A stretch of 11,807 nucleotides of DNA from JBKHJZ01 sp046537875 (GTDB taxonomy: Bacteria; Actinomycetota; Acidimicrobiia; Acidimicrobiales; VFJN01). This document shows, piece by piece, positions 1 through 7,471 of this stretch. Made by a program: the position numbers and the translations under genes. The stretch's first letter is position 1, and every line of letters begins with the position of its first letter. The stretch spans positions 1-11,807 of the forward strand of contig JBKHJZ010000100.1 in the NCBI GenBank assembly GCA_046537875.1, read 5' to 3'. The notes under the pieces are model-generated. The model did no database searches. It had not been told where the DNA came from and was given only the letters and a program-made list of their open reading frames with translations.

Positions 1-1
1 A

Positions 2-33
2 GTCTCACTCTAGACTGCGAGACATGATGTCTC
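2..33. promoter_or_regulatory. Probable TetR-type operator cluster upstream of the MMPL exporter
   Basis: A perfect 7-bp inverted repeat, GAGACAT-G-ATGTCTC, lies at 19-33. A further GTCTC half-site at 2-6 pairs with GAGAC at 19-23 (GTCTCAC against GCGAGAC, 6 of 7 complementary), so two overlapping dyads share one half-site. A possible -10, TAGACT, lies at 11-16 between them; its -35 would be outside the window. Dyads of this size over a promoter are typical of TetR repressors, which commonly control MMPL/RND exporters. The regulator is inferred to be encoded to the left, outside the window. Confidence 0.5.
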
Positions 34-88
34 ACAGGTGCCGGCCCCAGCCGGCGACCGTGCCCGGGACCGACGACGGAGCAACCCG

Positions 89-2302
89 ATGACGCGGCGG
101 CTGTACCGGTTGGGCACGTGGTCGGCCAGGCATCGCCGGCGCATGCTGGTGGCCTGGCTCGCGGTCGTGCTCCTCGTGGTCGGCGCCGCCCGGTTCCTCG
201 GCGGCGACTTCAGCGAGCAGTTCACGATCCCCGGCAGCGAATCCGACCGGGCGCAGGAGATGCTCGAGGAGCGCTTCCCGGAGCAGTCGGGTGGCTCGGC
301 CCGGCTCGTGTTCCACGCACCGGAGGGCACGCTCGCCGACGCCACCAACCGCGCCGCGGTCGAGGCCACGTTGGCGTCGGTCGGCGAGCTCCCCGACGTC
401 GGCCTCGTCGGCGACCCGCTCGGCGGCCTCGGCGGCGCGCTGTCCGAGGACGGCACCATCGGCTACGCCGACGTCCGCCACGACCGCCCGATCGCCGAGC
501 TGAGCTCGGAGACGGTCGACGAGCTCGACGAGGCCGTCGAGGTCGGGCGCGACCGGGGCCTGGATGTCGAGCTGAGCGGCGAGCTGCCCTCCTACTACCA
601 GTCGCCCGAGCTCGGCGGCGCCGAGATGGTCCTCAAGATCGGCACCGCGCTGGTCATCATGCTGGTCGCCTTCGGCTCGGTGCTGGCCACCGGGCTGCCG
701 CTCGGCCTCGCGCTCGGCGGGCTCGCCGCCGGCATCGGCCTCATCCGCCTCTTCGCCGCCGTCGTCGAGGTGCCCTCCTCGAGCCTGCTCCTCGGCGTCA
801 TGCTGGGGCTCGGCGTCGGCATCGACTACGCGCTGTTCATCGTCACCCGCCACCGCCAGCACCTGCACGCCGGCGACGAGGTCACCGACTCGATCGGCCG
901 CGCCACCGCCACGGCCGGGCAGGCCGTCCTGTTCGCCGGCACGACCGTCATCATCGCCATCGGCGGCCTGCTCGTGGCCGGCATCCCGTCCGTGGCGATC
1001 ATGGGCGCGAGCGCCGCGATGGTCGTCGCCGTCATGATGATCGCCGCCGTCACCCTGCTGCCCGCGCTGCTCGGCTTCGCCGGCGAAGGCATCGACCGGC
1101 TGCGCCTCCCCGGCATGGCCGTGCGCGTCGAGTCCGGGACCGACAACGTCTGGGGACGCTGGGCCCGCCACATCGCCGCCCGCCCGTGGCGCTACCTGCT
1201 GGGCAGCGCCGCCGTCCTGCTCCTCCTCGCCGTCCCGCTGCTCGACATGCGCCTCGCGATGCCCGACGCCAGCACCGCCGAGGAGGGCTCGACGCGCCGC
1301 CAGGCGCACGCGCTCCTGGTCGAGGGCTTCGGCGCCGGGTTCTCCGGGCCGCTCGTCATCACGGTGGACGTGCCGTCCGAGGGCGGGCAGGCGGCGCTCA
1401 CCGACCTCCGCGCCGCGGTCGCCGCCGACCCCGCCGTGGCCCAGGCCTCGCCCGCCGTGCCCAACGCGGCCGGCGACACGGCCGTGCTCCAGGTGACCCC
1501 GACCGAGAGCCCGCAGGACACCTCCACCGAGGCGCTCGTGCACCGGCTGCGTGACGACGTGCTGCCCACCTCGCTCGAGGGCGCCGACGGCTCGGCCCTC
1601 GTCGGCGGCGTCACCGCCCAGCACGTCGACCTGACCGACCGGGCGGGCGAGCGGCTCGGGCTGTTCATCGCCGCGATCGTGGGCCTGTCGCTCCTGCTCC
1701 TGCTGCTGGTGTTCCGGTCCGTGTGGGTGCCGCTGAAGGCGGCGGCGATGAACATCCTGTCGATCGGCGCCGGCTACGGCGCGGTCGTCGCCGTGTTCCA
1801 GTGGGGCTGGGGCGCGAGCCTCCTCGGCATCGACGGCACGATGCCCGTCGTGTCGATGGTCCCGATGCTGATGTTCGCCATCCTGTTCGGGCTGTCGATG
1901 GACTACGAGGTGTTCCTGCTCTCCCGCACCCGCGAGGAGTACCTCCGCACCGGCGACAACACCGGCAGCGTCGTGGCCGGCATCTCGAGCACCGCCCGGG
2001 TGATCACCGCGGCCGCGGCGATCATGGTCGTGATCTTCACCGGCTTCGCCCTCGGCCACAACGTGATCATCCAGCAGGTGGGCCTCGGCCTCGCCGTCGC
2101 CGTGCTCGTCGACGCCACGATCGTCCGCGTGGCCCTGGTCCCCTCCACGATGGTGCTGCTCGGCGACCGCAACTGGACGCTCCCGCGCTGGCTCGACCGC
2201 ATCCTTCCCCACCTCGACATCGAGGGTGAGAGCGGCCTGCCGCCGGCGCCGTCACCGGAGCCGGGAGCGGATGCCGCACCCGATCAGGTGCCGGTGCCGT
2301 AG
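89..2302 (+). CDS. MMPL/RND family transporter
   Basis: This 737-residue inner-membrane protein belongs to the MMPL (RND superfamily) exporters, which use the proton gradient to move lipids or hydrophobic compounds. The layout is one N-terminal membrane helix (about 19-38), a first periplasmic domain, a helix bundle (about 180-333), a second half starting with a helix near 369-388, another periplasmic domain, and a final bundle (about 523-690). Both halves carry the paired Asp-Tyr of the proton relay: GVGIDYALF (D246, Y247) and GLSMDYEVF (D605, Y606). The length fits a two-fold repeated MMPL protein. ATG at 89 is chosen because GGAG at 78-81 is well spaced and the protein then starts with the usual basic MTRRLYRLG; a GTG at 38 would add 17 residues with no clear RBS. 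The C-terminus is a Pro/Ala-rich tail. The stop overlaps the convergent molybdoenzyme gene by 19 bp. The substrate cannot be predicted; the upstream operator suggests ligand-induced expression. Confidence 0.93.
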   Translation: MTRRLYRLGTWSARHRRRMLVAWLAVVLLVVGAARFLGGDFSEQFTIPGSESDRAQEMLEERFPEQSGGSARLVFHAPEGTLADATNRAAVEATLASVGELPDVGLVGDPLGGLGGALSEDGTIGYADVRHDRPIAELSSETVDELDEAVEVGRDRGLDVELSGELPSYYQSPELGGAEMVLKIGTALVIMLVAFGSVLATGLPLGLALGGLAAGIGLIRLFAAVVEVPSSSLLLGVMLGLGVGIDYALFIVTRHRQHLHAGDEVTDSIGRATATAGQAVLFAGTTVIIAIGGLLVAGIPSVAIMGASAAMVVAVMMIAAVTLLPALLGFAGEGIDRLRLPGMAVRVESGTDNVWGRWARHIAARPWRYLLGSAAVLLLLAVPLLDMRLAMPDASTAEEGSTRRQAHALLVEGFGAGFSGPLVITVDVPSEGGQAALTDLRAAVAADPAVAQASPAVPNAAGDTAVLQVTPTESPQDTSTEALVHRLRDDVLPTSLEGADGSALVGGVTAQHVDLTDRAGERLGLFIAAIVGLSLLLLLLVFRSVWVPLKAAAMNILSIGAGYGAVVAVFQWGWGASLLGIDGTMPVVSMVPMLMFAILFGLSMDYEVFLLSRTREEYLRTGDNTGSVVAGISSTARVITAAAAIMVVIFTGFALGHNVIIQQVGLGLAVAVLVDATIVRVALVPSTMVLLGDRNWTLPRWLDRILPHLDIEGESGLPPAPSPEPGADAAPDQVPVP

Positions 2303-5124
2303 GCGGTGGCCCGGGGCTTCACCGGGCGGGCGAACCACAGCGGTCGCCGCAGCCCGCCCGGCCCGGGCCCCGGGCGGGTCATGGCCAGCCACTCCCGGTG
2401 CACCTCGGCTGAGCGGGCGGTGTCGACGTGCACGTCGCCGTGGCTGTCGCCCGGCTCCGCCGGGGTGATCGTCACCCGCTGCAGCCAGCAGTGCATGCCG
2501 GAGATCGGATCCGGCTGCACCGGGAACGTGAGGTTCTGGTGCACCCCGGCGTCGGTCCACCAGATCCGCTGCGAGTCGGGGTCGTCGCTCGTGAACGGCC
2601 GGATGCCCCCGCGTGGGGCGAGCGACCACCGGCTCCCGTCGTGGCCGAGCCCGGCGACGCCGGACGACCAGCGCTCGTTGCCGCGGTCGCCCTCGAGGCG
2701 CCATCGCCCCATGTGGTGGGAGCAGGCGACCACGCCCGGGCGGATGCCCTCGGTGCGCCAGGTGCGGATGACGAAGTGGCCGATGCGGGTGTTCACGCGC
2801 ACGAGGCCGCCGAGGTCGACACCGAGCCGCTCGGCGTCCTCCGGGTGCAGCCACAGCGGGTGGCCGTGGCTGATCTCGTTGAGCCACTTCGAGTTCCCCG
2901 AGCGTGTGTGGATGAGCGTCGGGATGCGGAACGTCGGCACGAGGATCCGCTCCCGGCCCTCGAGATCGAGGTCCTCCCAGTGGACGTGGCTGCGGATCCA
3001 CCCCGGGGTGGCGTGCTCGGGCCAGCCCCAGTCGGCCAGCGTCTCCGAGTACAGCTCGAGCCTGCGCGACGGCGTCGGGAAGCCGAAGCGGGGCGTGCCC
3101 TCGACGTCGACGCCCGCCGAGCCGTCGCCGATGAAGGGCATGTGGCCCTCGATCTCGTCGAGGCTCTCGTGGAGTCCGGCCGTGCCGGGGGTGCGGTACA
3201 CGCCGTCGTCGCCCCGGACCCTCCCGGCGAGCTCGCCGTCGCTCAGCTCCCGTTCGTGCAGCCGGTACTGGTCGCCGGGGATCGCGAAGGCGCCGTGGCG
3301 GCGCATGTACTCGAGCGGCGACAGGCCCTCGGCCTCGGCCGCCTCGGGCAGGCCGGGGATCGAGTGGGTGAACAGGTGCTCGTAGTACTCGTCGAGGCCC
3401 ATCGGTTCGCCGGGGCGGTCGAGGCTCTCGAAGTGCTGCCGGATGCCGAGGGTCCCGTCGGGGTCGATCTTCCACGACAGCGCGATCCAGAACTCGTTCT
3501 CCTCCCAGACCTCCCCCGGGTTCGCGTCGCGGGTGGTCTCGACCGGGTCGCCGGTCAGCTCGCGGTAGCGGCGCATCACCGGCTGGCGGAACCCGATCCA
3601 GCGGCCTGAGTGCGTCTCGTACGAGGCGACGTCGTGGCGCTCGGCGCCCACGCCCATGGGCAGCACGTAGTCGGCGAACCAGGCCGTCTCCGACCACGTG
3701 GGCGTCAGCGCCACGTGGCAGCCGACCTTGTCCTCGTCGGTCAGCGCCTCGATCCACGAGAAGCCGTCGGGATTGGTCCAGACGGGGTTGTAGACCCGGG
3801 TGAAGTAGGTGTCGACCCGTCCCCGCCCCTCGCGCAGGAAGTGCGGCAGCAGGATCGACATCTCGTGGTGCGCCAGCGGGTACTCGGGCGCCCACGTCAT
3901 CTCGTTCCAGCGGGCCTGGGGCTCGGTGTGCCGGGGCGGCACGGGGATGAACTTGTTCCAGCCGTTCGGGCTCGTCCCGCCGACCGTGCCGACCGAGCCG
4001 GTCAGCACGTTGAGCAGCCAGAGGCACCGGGCGGTCTGCCAGCCGCCGAGGTTGCCCGCGCCCGCGGCCCGCCAGGTGTGGGTGGCGAAGGCACCGAGGT
4101 TGGCGCCGATCACCTCGGCGATCTCCCGGATGTGCCGGGCGTCGATGCCGCAGATCTCGGCCGCCCGCTCCGGCGTGTGCTCCGCCCACTCCTCGAGCAG
4201 CGCCGGCAGGAGGTTGTCGAAGGTCGGGGCGACGTGCGGGTGGACCCGGCGCAGGTACGTGTCCCAGTTGACCCAGCGGCGCACGAAGTCCTGGTCCCAC
4301 GTGCCGTTGACGAGCAGCAGGCGGGCGATCGCGAGCAGCAGCACGGGCTCGGTGCCCGGCCACGCCGGCAGCCACCAGTCGGCGACCGACCCGGTGTTCG
4401 ACAGCCGCGGGTCGACGCAGATGATCTTCGCCCCCCGCTCGCGGCCCTCCATGATCCGCTGCGCGTGCGGGTTGAAGTAGTGGCCGGCCTCGAGGTGCGA
4501 CGAGATGAGGAAGATGACCCGCGCGTTCGCGTAGTCGGCCGAGGGACGGTCGAAGCCCATCCACGCGGCGTAGCCGAACCGGGCGCCGGACGAGCAGATG
4601 TTGGTGTGGCTGTTGTGCGCGTCGATGCCCCAGGCGTGCAGGACCCGCTCGACGTAGCTGTCGTCGCCCGGGCGGCCGACGTGGTACATGACCTCGTCGT
4701 GGCGGCCCTCGCGGAACGCCCGCGCGATGCGGCCGCCGATGTCGGTCAGCGCCTCCTCCCAGCTCACCCGCTCCCAGCGGCCCTCGCCGCGCCTCCCCAC
4801 GCGGCGCAGCGGGTGGAGGATGCGCTCGGTGTCCCGCACCTGGTTGAGCGTGGCCGGGCCCTTCGCGCAGTTGCGTCCCCGGCTGGCGGGATGCAGCGGG
4901 TTGCCCTCGAGCTTGGTGATCTCGCCGGAGTCCCTGTCGATCCAGGCGACGAGCCCGCAGTTCGCCTCGCAGTTGAAGCACGTGGTCGGCACGAGCGTGA
5001 AATGGCGCTCGTCCCGACGCGGCCACGACCGGGCGTCGGGCACCACCACGTCGTCCCAGGTCGACGGGTCGGGGTAGGCGGTGAGCCCCCCGTCGGGGAC
5101 GGACCGGGCGATGGAATCGGTCAT
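2284..5124 (-). CDS. Molybdopterin-dependent oxidoreductase, catalytic subunit (CISM family)
   Basis: This 946-residue protein is a catalytic subunit of the DMSO-reductase superfamily (complex iron-sulfur molybdoenzymes). An N-terminal [4Fe-4S] motif is formed by C49, C52, C56 and C86, the last followed by A-K-G as is usual. The bis-MGD domain follows, and C177 in HTNICSSGARFG is the likely molybdenum ligand, as in Psr/Phs/formate dehydrogenase-type enzymes. The C-terminal cofactor-binding domain starts near 726 (RILVPTFRIPTL) and contains HPEDAERLGV. The twin Arg near 36-37 is not followed by a hydrophobic segment, so there is no Tat signal and the protein is probably cytoplasmic. It is the second gene of an operon, 21 bp after the ferredoxin-NrfD gene, with AGAGGAG 8 nt before its ATG. 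The last 19 bp overlap the exporter 3' end. The substrate is unknown; sulfur oxyanion, formate or other chemistry is possible, and the partner layout recalls the cytoplasmic sulfite dehydrogenase SoeABC. No Mo-cofactor genes are present. Confidence 0.9.
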   Translation of the reverse strand: MTDSIARSVPDGGLTAYPDPSTWDDVVVPDARSWPRRDERHFTLVPTTCFNCEANCGLVAWIDRDSGEITKLEGNPLHPASRGRNCAKGPATLNQVRDTERILHPLRRVGRRGEGRWERVSWEEALTDIGGRIARAFREGRHDEVMYHVGRPGDDSYVERVLHAWGIDAHNSHTNICSSGARFGYAAWMGFDRPSADYANARVIFLISSHLEAGHYFNPHAQRIMEGRERGAKIICVDPRLSNTGSVADWWLPAWPGTEPVLLLAIARLLLVNGTWDQDFVRRWVNWDTYLRRVHPHVAPTFDNLLPALLEEWAEHTPERAAEICGIDARHIREIAEVIGANLGAFATHTWRAAGAGNLGGWQTARCLWLLNVLTGSVGTVGGTSPNGWNKFIPVPPRHTEPQARWNEMTWAPEYPLAHHEMSILLPHFLREGRGRVDTYFTRVYNPVWTNPDGFSWIEALTDEDKVGCHVALTPTWSETAWFADYVLPMGVGAERHDVASYETHSGRWIGFRQPVMRRYRELTGDPVETTRDANPGEVWEENEFWIALSWKIDPDGTLGIRQHFESLDRPGEPMGLDEYYEHLFTHSIPGLPEAAEAEGLSPLEYMRRHGAFAIPGDQYRLHERELSDGELAGRVRGDDGVYRTPGTAGLHESLDEIEGHMPFIGDGSAGVDVEGTPRFGFPTPSRRLELYSETLADWGWPEHATPGWIRSHVHWEDLDLEGRERILVPTFRIPTLIHTRSGNSKWLNEISHGHPLWLHPEDAERLGVDLGGLVRVNTRIGHFVIRTWRTEGIRPGVVACSHHMGRWRLEGDRGNERWSSGVAGLGHDGSRWSLAPRGGIRPFTSDDPDSQRIWWTDAGVHQNLTFPVQPDPISGMHCWLQRVTITPAEPGDSHGDVHVDTARSAEVHREWLAMTRPGPGPGGLRRPLWFARPVKPRATAYGTGT
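2353..2378. other. Strong GC hairpin just past the MMPL stop
   Basis: Perfect 9-bp arms CCCGCCCGG (2353-2361) and CCGGGCGGG (2370-2378) flank an 8-nt loop. It lies 50 bp after the exporter stop and inside the last codons of the opposing molybdoenzyme gene, where it encodes a Pro-Gly stretch. There is no T-run. It might slow or end read-through transcription from the exporter, but a Pro/Gly codon repeat could produce the same pattern by chance. Confidence 0.25.
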
Positions 5125-5145
5125 GGGAGGGGCTCCTCTGGGGAC

Positions 5146-6660
5146 CTAGGACAGCGGGACGGACTGCCCGGCGCGGACGAACGCGTCCTCGTAGGCGGCG
5201 AGGCCGACGAGCGCCGACGCACCGGCCAGGGCGGCGAGCGCCGTGGGGGCGACGCCGGCGAGGGCGAGGATCACGAGCACTGCGGGGACGACCACGCCGG
5301 CGGCGACACCCAGGCGGAACCGGGCGGCGAAGGGTCCCCGGGTCATCGCCGCCAGGGCGAGCTCGACGTGGCGGGTGCCGTGGGCGGCGTGCTCGATCGC
5401 GACCAGTGCGCCGGTGGCGGCGACGCCGCCGAGCAGGGCCCAGCGGACGGCGTCCGCCTCCGGGATGGTCATGACCACGTCGGCGAGCACGAACACGGCG
5501 GCGCCGGCCGTGACCGCCTGGGCGAGCAGCACGGGGAGCAGCAGCGGCGTCTGCCACAGGTCGCGTCCCTCGCACTGGGCGAACAGGTAGGCCGTGTAGC
5601 CGGCGGTCGCGGCGGCGAGCAGGGCCGTCGGGGCGGCGAGCACCTCGATCGCTCCCCCGGCGTCGAGGAGGCCGGCGACGAACCACGCGGCCATGAGCGC
5701 CGCGTACACGGCGAGGATCACGGCGCCCCGCGTCAGCCACGAGCCCCAGTTGGGGCGGGTGAGGATGTAGTGGAACCGGCCCGGCTGCTTGAGGTCGGCG
5801 ACGAGCAGCACGCCGGTGAGCGCCGTGAAGGCGCCGCCCACGACGGGCGGCATCACGCCGACGGCCGCCTGCTCGCCGGCGTGGCCGAGCAGCACGAGCA
5901 GCGCGGCGATCAGCAGGGCGCCGGCGCCGACGGCCTTGGTGACGAGGTAGGTGGAGACCCGCCAGCCCCAGGGCGCCGGGTGCGCCGTCGTGTAGGCGGT
6001 GCGGGCCACCTGGTGCTCCGGGTCGGGCACGGGGGGCGTCGGGTGGCCGGGCGTGGTGTCGGCCCAGATCATCCCGTCGGGGGCGATGGCGGTGCGGGTG
6101 GGGTCGAGCGACGCCTGGTCGGCGCCCTTGTAGAACACCTTCGGCCGGGTGCCCTGCTCGGGGGCGCGCACGGCGACGTCGCTGCGGGCCACCATGCGGG
6201 CGATGTCGCTCGTCGGGTCGTCGAGGTCGCCGGCCCAGATGGAGTGCGTCGGGCAGACGATGACGCACGAGGGCTCGAGGCCGACGTCGACGCGGTGCGC
6301 ACAGAAGTTGCACTTCTGCGCGGTGTGCTCCTCGGGGTCGATGTAGAGCGCGTCGTACGGGCACGCGTTCATGCACGACTTGCAGCCGATGCACGCCGAC
6401 GTGTCGAAGTCCACGATGCCGTTGCTGCGGTGGAACAGCGCCGAGGTCGGGCAGATCTCCACGCAGGGCGCGTCCTCGCAGTGGTTGCACCGCATCACCG
6501 AGAACTGCCGGGTGGTGTTGGGGAACGTCCCCGTCTCGATGTACTTCACCCAGGTGCGGTCGACGCCGAGCGGCACCTCGTGCTCGGCCTTGCAGGCGAC
6601 CGTGCACGCGTGGCAGCCGATGCACGTGTCCTGGTCGATCAGGAAGCCGAGCCGCGTCAT
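5146..6660 (-). CDS. Ferredoxin (four [4Fe-4S]) - NrfD fusion, electron-transfer and membrane subunit
   Basis: This 504-residue protein joins two subunits that are separate in PsrABC-type enzymes. Residues 1-150 are a PsrB/DmsB-like ferredoxin with four cysteine sets: C13/16/19/23, C58/61/66/70, C90/93/96/100 and C117/120/132/136. A linker of about 80 residues, including RPKVFYKGA, leads to an NrfD/PsrC domain (about 232-504) with roughly eight membrane helices and the signature RPNWGSWLTRG (302-312). The ferredoxin should pass electrons between the molybdoenzyme and a quinone bound by NrfD. There is no export signal before the first cluster, so the ferredoxin side is probably cytoplasmic. 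ATG at 6660 is chosen because MTRLGFLIDQDTCIGC matches the usual start and a GGGGGA lies 10 nt upstream; a longer reading to 6891 runs through the divergent antitoxin promoter. It is the first gene of the operon. Confidence 0.9.
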   Translation of the reverse strand: MTRLGFLIDQDTCIGCHACTVACKAEHEVPLGVDRTWVKYIETGTFPNTTRQFSVMRCNHCEDAPCVEICPTSALFHRSNGIVDFDTSACIGCKSCMNACPYDALYIDPEEHTAQKCNFCAHRVDVGLEPSCVIVCPTHSIWAGDLDDPTSDIARMVARSDVAVRAPEQGTRPKVFYKGADQASLDPTRTAIAPDGMIWADTTPGHPTPPVPDPEHQVARTAYTTAHPAPWGWRVSTYLVTKAVGAGALLIAALLVLLGHAGEQAAVGVMPPVVGGAFTALTGVLLVADLKQPGRFHYILTRPNWGSWLTRGAVILAVYAALMAAWFVAGLLDAGGAIEVLAAPTALLAAATAGYTAYLFAQCEGRDLWQTPLLLPVLLAQAVTAGAAVFVLADVVMTIPEADAVRWALLGGVAATGALVAIEHAAHGTRHVELALAAMTRGPFAARFRLGVAAGVVVPAVLVILALAGVAPTALAALAGASALVGLAAYEDAFVRAGQSVPLS

Positions 6661-6693
6661 CTGTGTGGCATCCCCCGGGAACCGCCGGCCAAA

Positions 6694-6712
6694 TGACCGG
6701 ATATTCGGATCA
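6694..6712. promoter_or_regulatory. Imperfect dyad at the molybdoenzyme operon start site
   Basis: TGACCGGATATTCGGATCA spans this site. Its core CCGGATATTCGG (6697-6708) is a 12-bp dyad with 5 of 6 pairs, and the outer TGA/TCA resembles the ends of CRP/FNR-family sites without fitting the full consensus. It overlaps the predicted -10 and start point, so a bound factor could repress. The segment is visibly richer in A and T than its surroundings. Confidence 0.25.
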
Positions 6713-6737
6713 AAGCAGGCGGGGACGGCGGTGGTCA
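6709..6737 (-). promoter_or_regulatory. Candidate promoter of the molybdoenzyme operon
   Basis: On the minus strand TTGACC (6737-6732) is followed after 17 nt by TTTGAT (6714-6709). The -35 matches 5 of 6 and the -10 matches 4 of 6 sigma-70-type consensus positions. A start near 6702 would leave a leader of about 41 nt before ATG 6660. The promoter is back to back with the antitoxin promoter at 6768. Confidence 0.35.
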
Positions 6738-6763
6738 AGCGCGCTACGCGGTTCGGCAGCAAC

Positions 6764-6783
6764 TGGTTATACTCATGGGTATG
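6764..6783 (+). promoter_or_regulatory. Leaderless promoter/operator of the AbrB-PIN module
   Basis: The -10 TATACT (6768-6773) ends 7 nt before ATG 6781, so transcription would begin at or next to the A of the start codon. A 14-bp dyad ATACTCATGGGTAT (6769-6782, 6 of 7 pairs) overlaps both, which suits autorepression by the AbrB-type antitoxin. A near-direct repeat, ACTCATGGGT (6771) and ACTCATCGGGT (6784), follows. No clear -35 is visible. The 20-nt segment matches 7452-7471 at 16 positions. Confidence 0.5.
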
Positions 6784-7011
6784 ACTCATCGGGTCGGCCC
6801 CAAGGGCCAAGTCGTCATCCCCAAGGAGCTCCGGGACGAGCTCGGCATCGAGCCGGGCGACGAGGTCAGCTTCTGGCGTCACGACGACCACGTCGCAGTC
6901 CGGCCCGCGGGCAGGCGACGCCCGCTGCGGGGTCGGTTCCGGGGCTCGGCCCTGACCGCAGAGCTCGAGCGTGAGCGGGCGGCCGATCGAGCCCGCGAAG
7001 CGGATCGGTGA
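6781..7011 (+). CDS. AbrB/MazE-type antitoxin (VapB-like)
   Basis: This 76-residue protein has a SpoVT/AbrB swapped-hairpin DNA-binding domain at about 2-44 (VGPKGQVVIPKELRDELGIEPGDEV). The charged C-terminal tail (about 48-76, LRGRFRGSALTAELERERAAD) is the usual toxin-wrapping segment of antitoxins paired with PIN toxins. It should neutralise the toxin encoded next and repress its own promoter. ATG 6781 is preferred because the -10 ends 7 nt before it and no ribosome binding site is present; an in-frame ATG at 6775 lies between the -10 and the predicted start point. Its TGA overlaps the GTG start of the toxin (GTGA), indicating translational coupling. Confidence 0.88.
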   Translation: MTHRVGPKGQVVIPKELRDELGIEPGDEVSFWRHDDHVAVRPAGRRRPLRGRFRGSALTAELERERAADRAREADR

Positions 7012-7403
7012 CGGTCGTCCTCGACTCGTGGGCGGTGCTCCGCTACCTGGAGGACGCCGAACCCGTCGCCGAGGCCGTGGCCGACCTCCTCGACGGCGAC
7101 CGGCCCCTGATGTCGTGGATCAACCTCGGTGAAGTCCACTACGTGCTGCGGCGGCTCCACGGCGAGGACGCCGCCACCGAAACCGTCCGGGACCTCCGTG
7201 AGGAGGTCGACGCGCACCTACCCGACGAGCGTCTCGTGCTCGACGCCGCCCGGGTGAAGGCCGACCACCGGATGGCCTACGCCGATGCGTTCGCCGCCGC
7301 GCTCGCGGTGGCGCGCGGTGCGACGCTCTGGACCGGCGACCCGGCGCTCCTCGTCGCCGGAGCGGCCTGGCGGTGGCACGACCTGCGGTCTCGAGCGACC
7401 TGA
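7008..7403 (+). CDS. PIN-domain ribonuclease toxin (VapC family)
   Basis: This 131-residue single-domain PIN nuclease is probably a Mg-dependent endoribonuclease that inhibits translation when free of its antitoxin. The acidic active-site set is visible: D6 (VLDSWAVL), E42 (NLGEVHYVLRR), D93 (AYADAFAAALA) and D111 (TGDPALL). The C-terminus with TLWTGDPALL is typical of complete proteins, so the toxin appears intact. The GTG start overlaps the antitoxin stop by 4 nt and has no obvious independent ribosome binding site, so translation is probably coupled. The RNA target cannot be predicted. Confidence 0.88.
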   Translation: MTVVLDSWAVLRYLEDAEPVAEAVADLLDGDRPLMSWINLGEVHYVLRRLHGEDAATETVRDLREEVDAHLPDERLVLDAARVKADHRMAYADAFAAALAVARGATLWTGDPALLVAGAAWRWHDLRSRAT

Positions 7404-7451
7404 CCGCACCGACAGACCGGGCGACGCAGTCGTCCTCGCCGCCGGATGATT

Positions 7452-7471
7452 TGGCCATACTCATGGCCATG
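7452..7471 (+). promoter_or_regulatory. Leaderless promoter with perfect operator dyad of the Phd-RelE module
   Basis: A perfect 7-bp inverted repeat TGGCCAT-ACTC-ATGGCCA lies at 7452-7469. It contains the -10 CATACT (7456-7461), which ends exactly 7 nt before ATG 7469. The dyad thus covers both the -10 and the predicted start point, an ideal site for antitoxin autorepression. No convincing -35 is visible. The element resembles the promoter at 6764-6783 at 16 of 20 positions. Confidence 0.55.

Noticed and set aside
32..2212. 726-codon minus-strand frame opposite the MMPL gene
   Set aside because: His/Gly/Asp/Arg-rich antisense translation with no motif; the plus strand carries both MMPL Asp-Tyr motifs.
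2353..2378. Intrinsic terminator of the exporter
   Set aside because: The hairpin is strong, but it lacks a T-run and encodes a Pro-Gly repeat of the opposing gene, so it is listed only as a structure of uncertain role.
2252..6625. 1457-codon minus-strand frame spanning both operon genes
   Set aside because: It is an alternative frame of the two real genes and is composed of Arg/Pro-rich sequence with no domain.
3610..6696. Very long open frame (1028 codons) on the plus strand opposite the molybdoenzyme operon
   Set aside because: Its translation is low-complexity (Val, Arg, His, Gly, Ala) with no recognisable domain, while the minus strand encodes clear cysteine-cluster and NrfD motifs. 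High GC content leaves few stops in antisense frames.
6694..6712. A definite FNR or CRP binding site
   Set aside because: Only the outer TGA/TCA fits; the inner positions and spacing differ from TTGAT-N4-ATCAA and TGTGA-N6-TCACA.
6661..6891. N-terminal extension of the ferredoxin-NrfD fusion by 77 residues
   Set aside because: It runs antisense through the antitoxin promoter and gene start and has no sequence character; ATG 6660 gives the expected family N-terminus.
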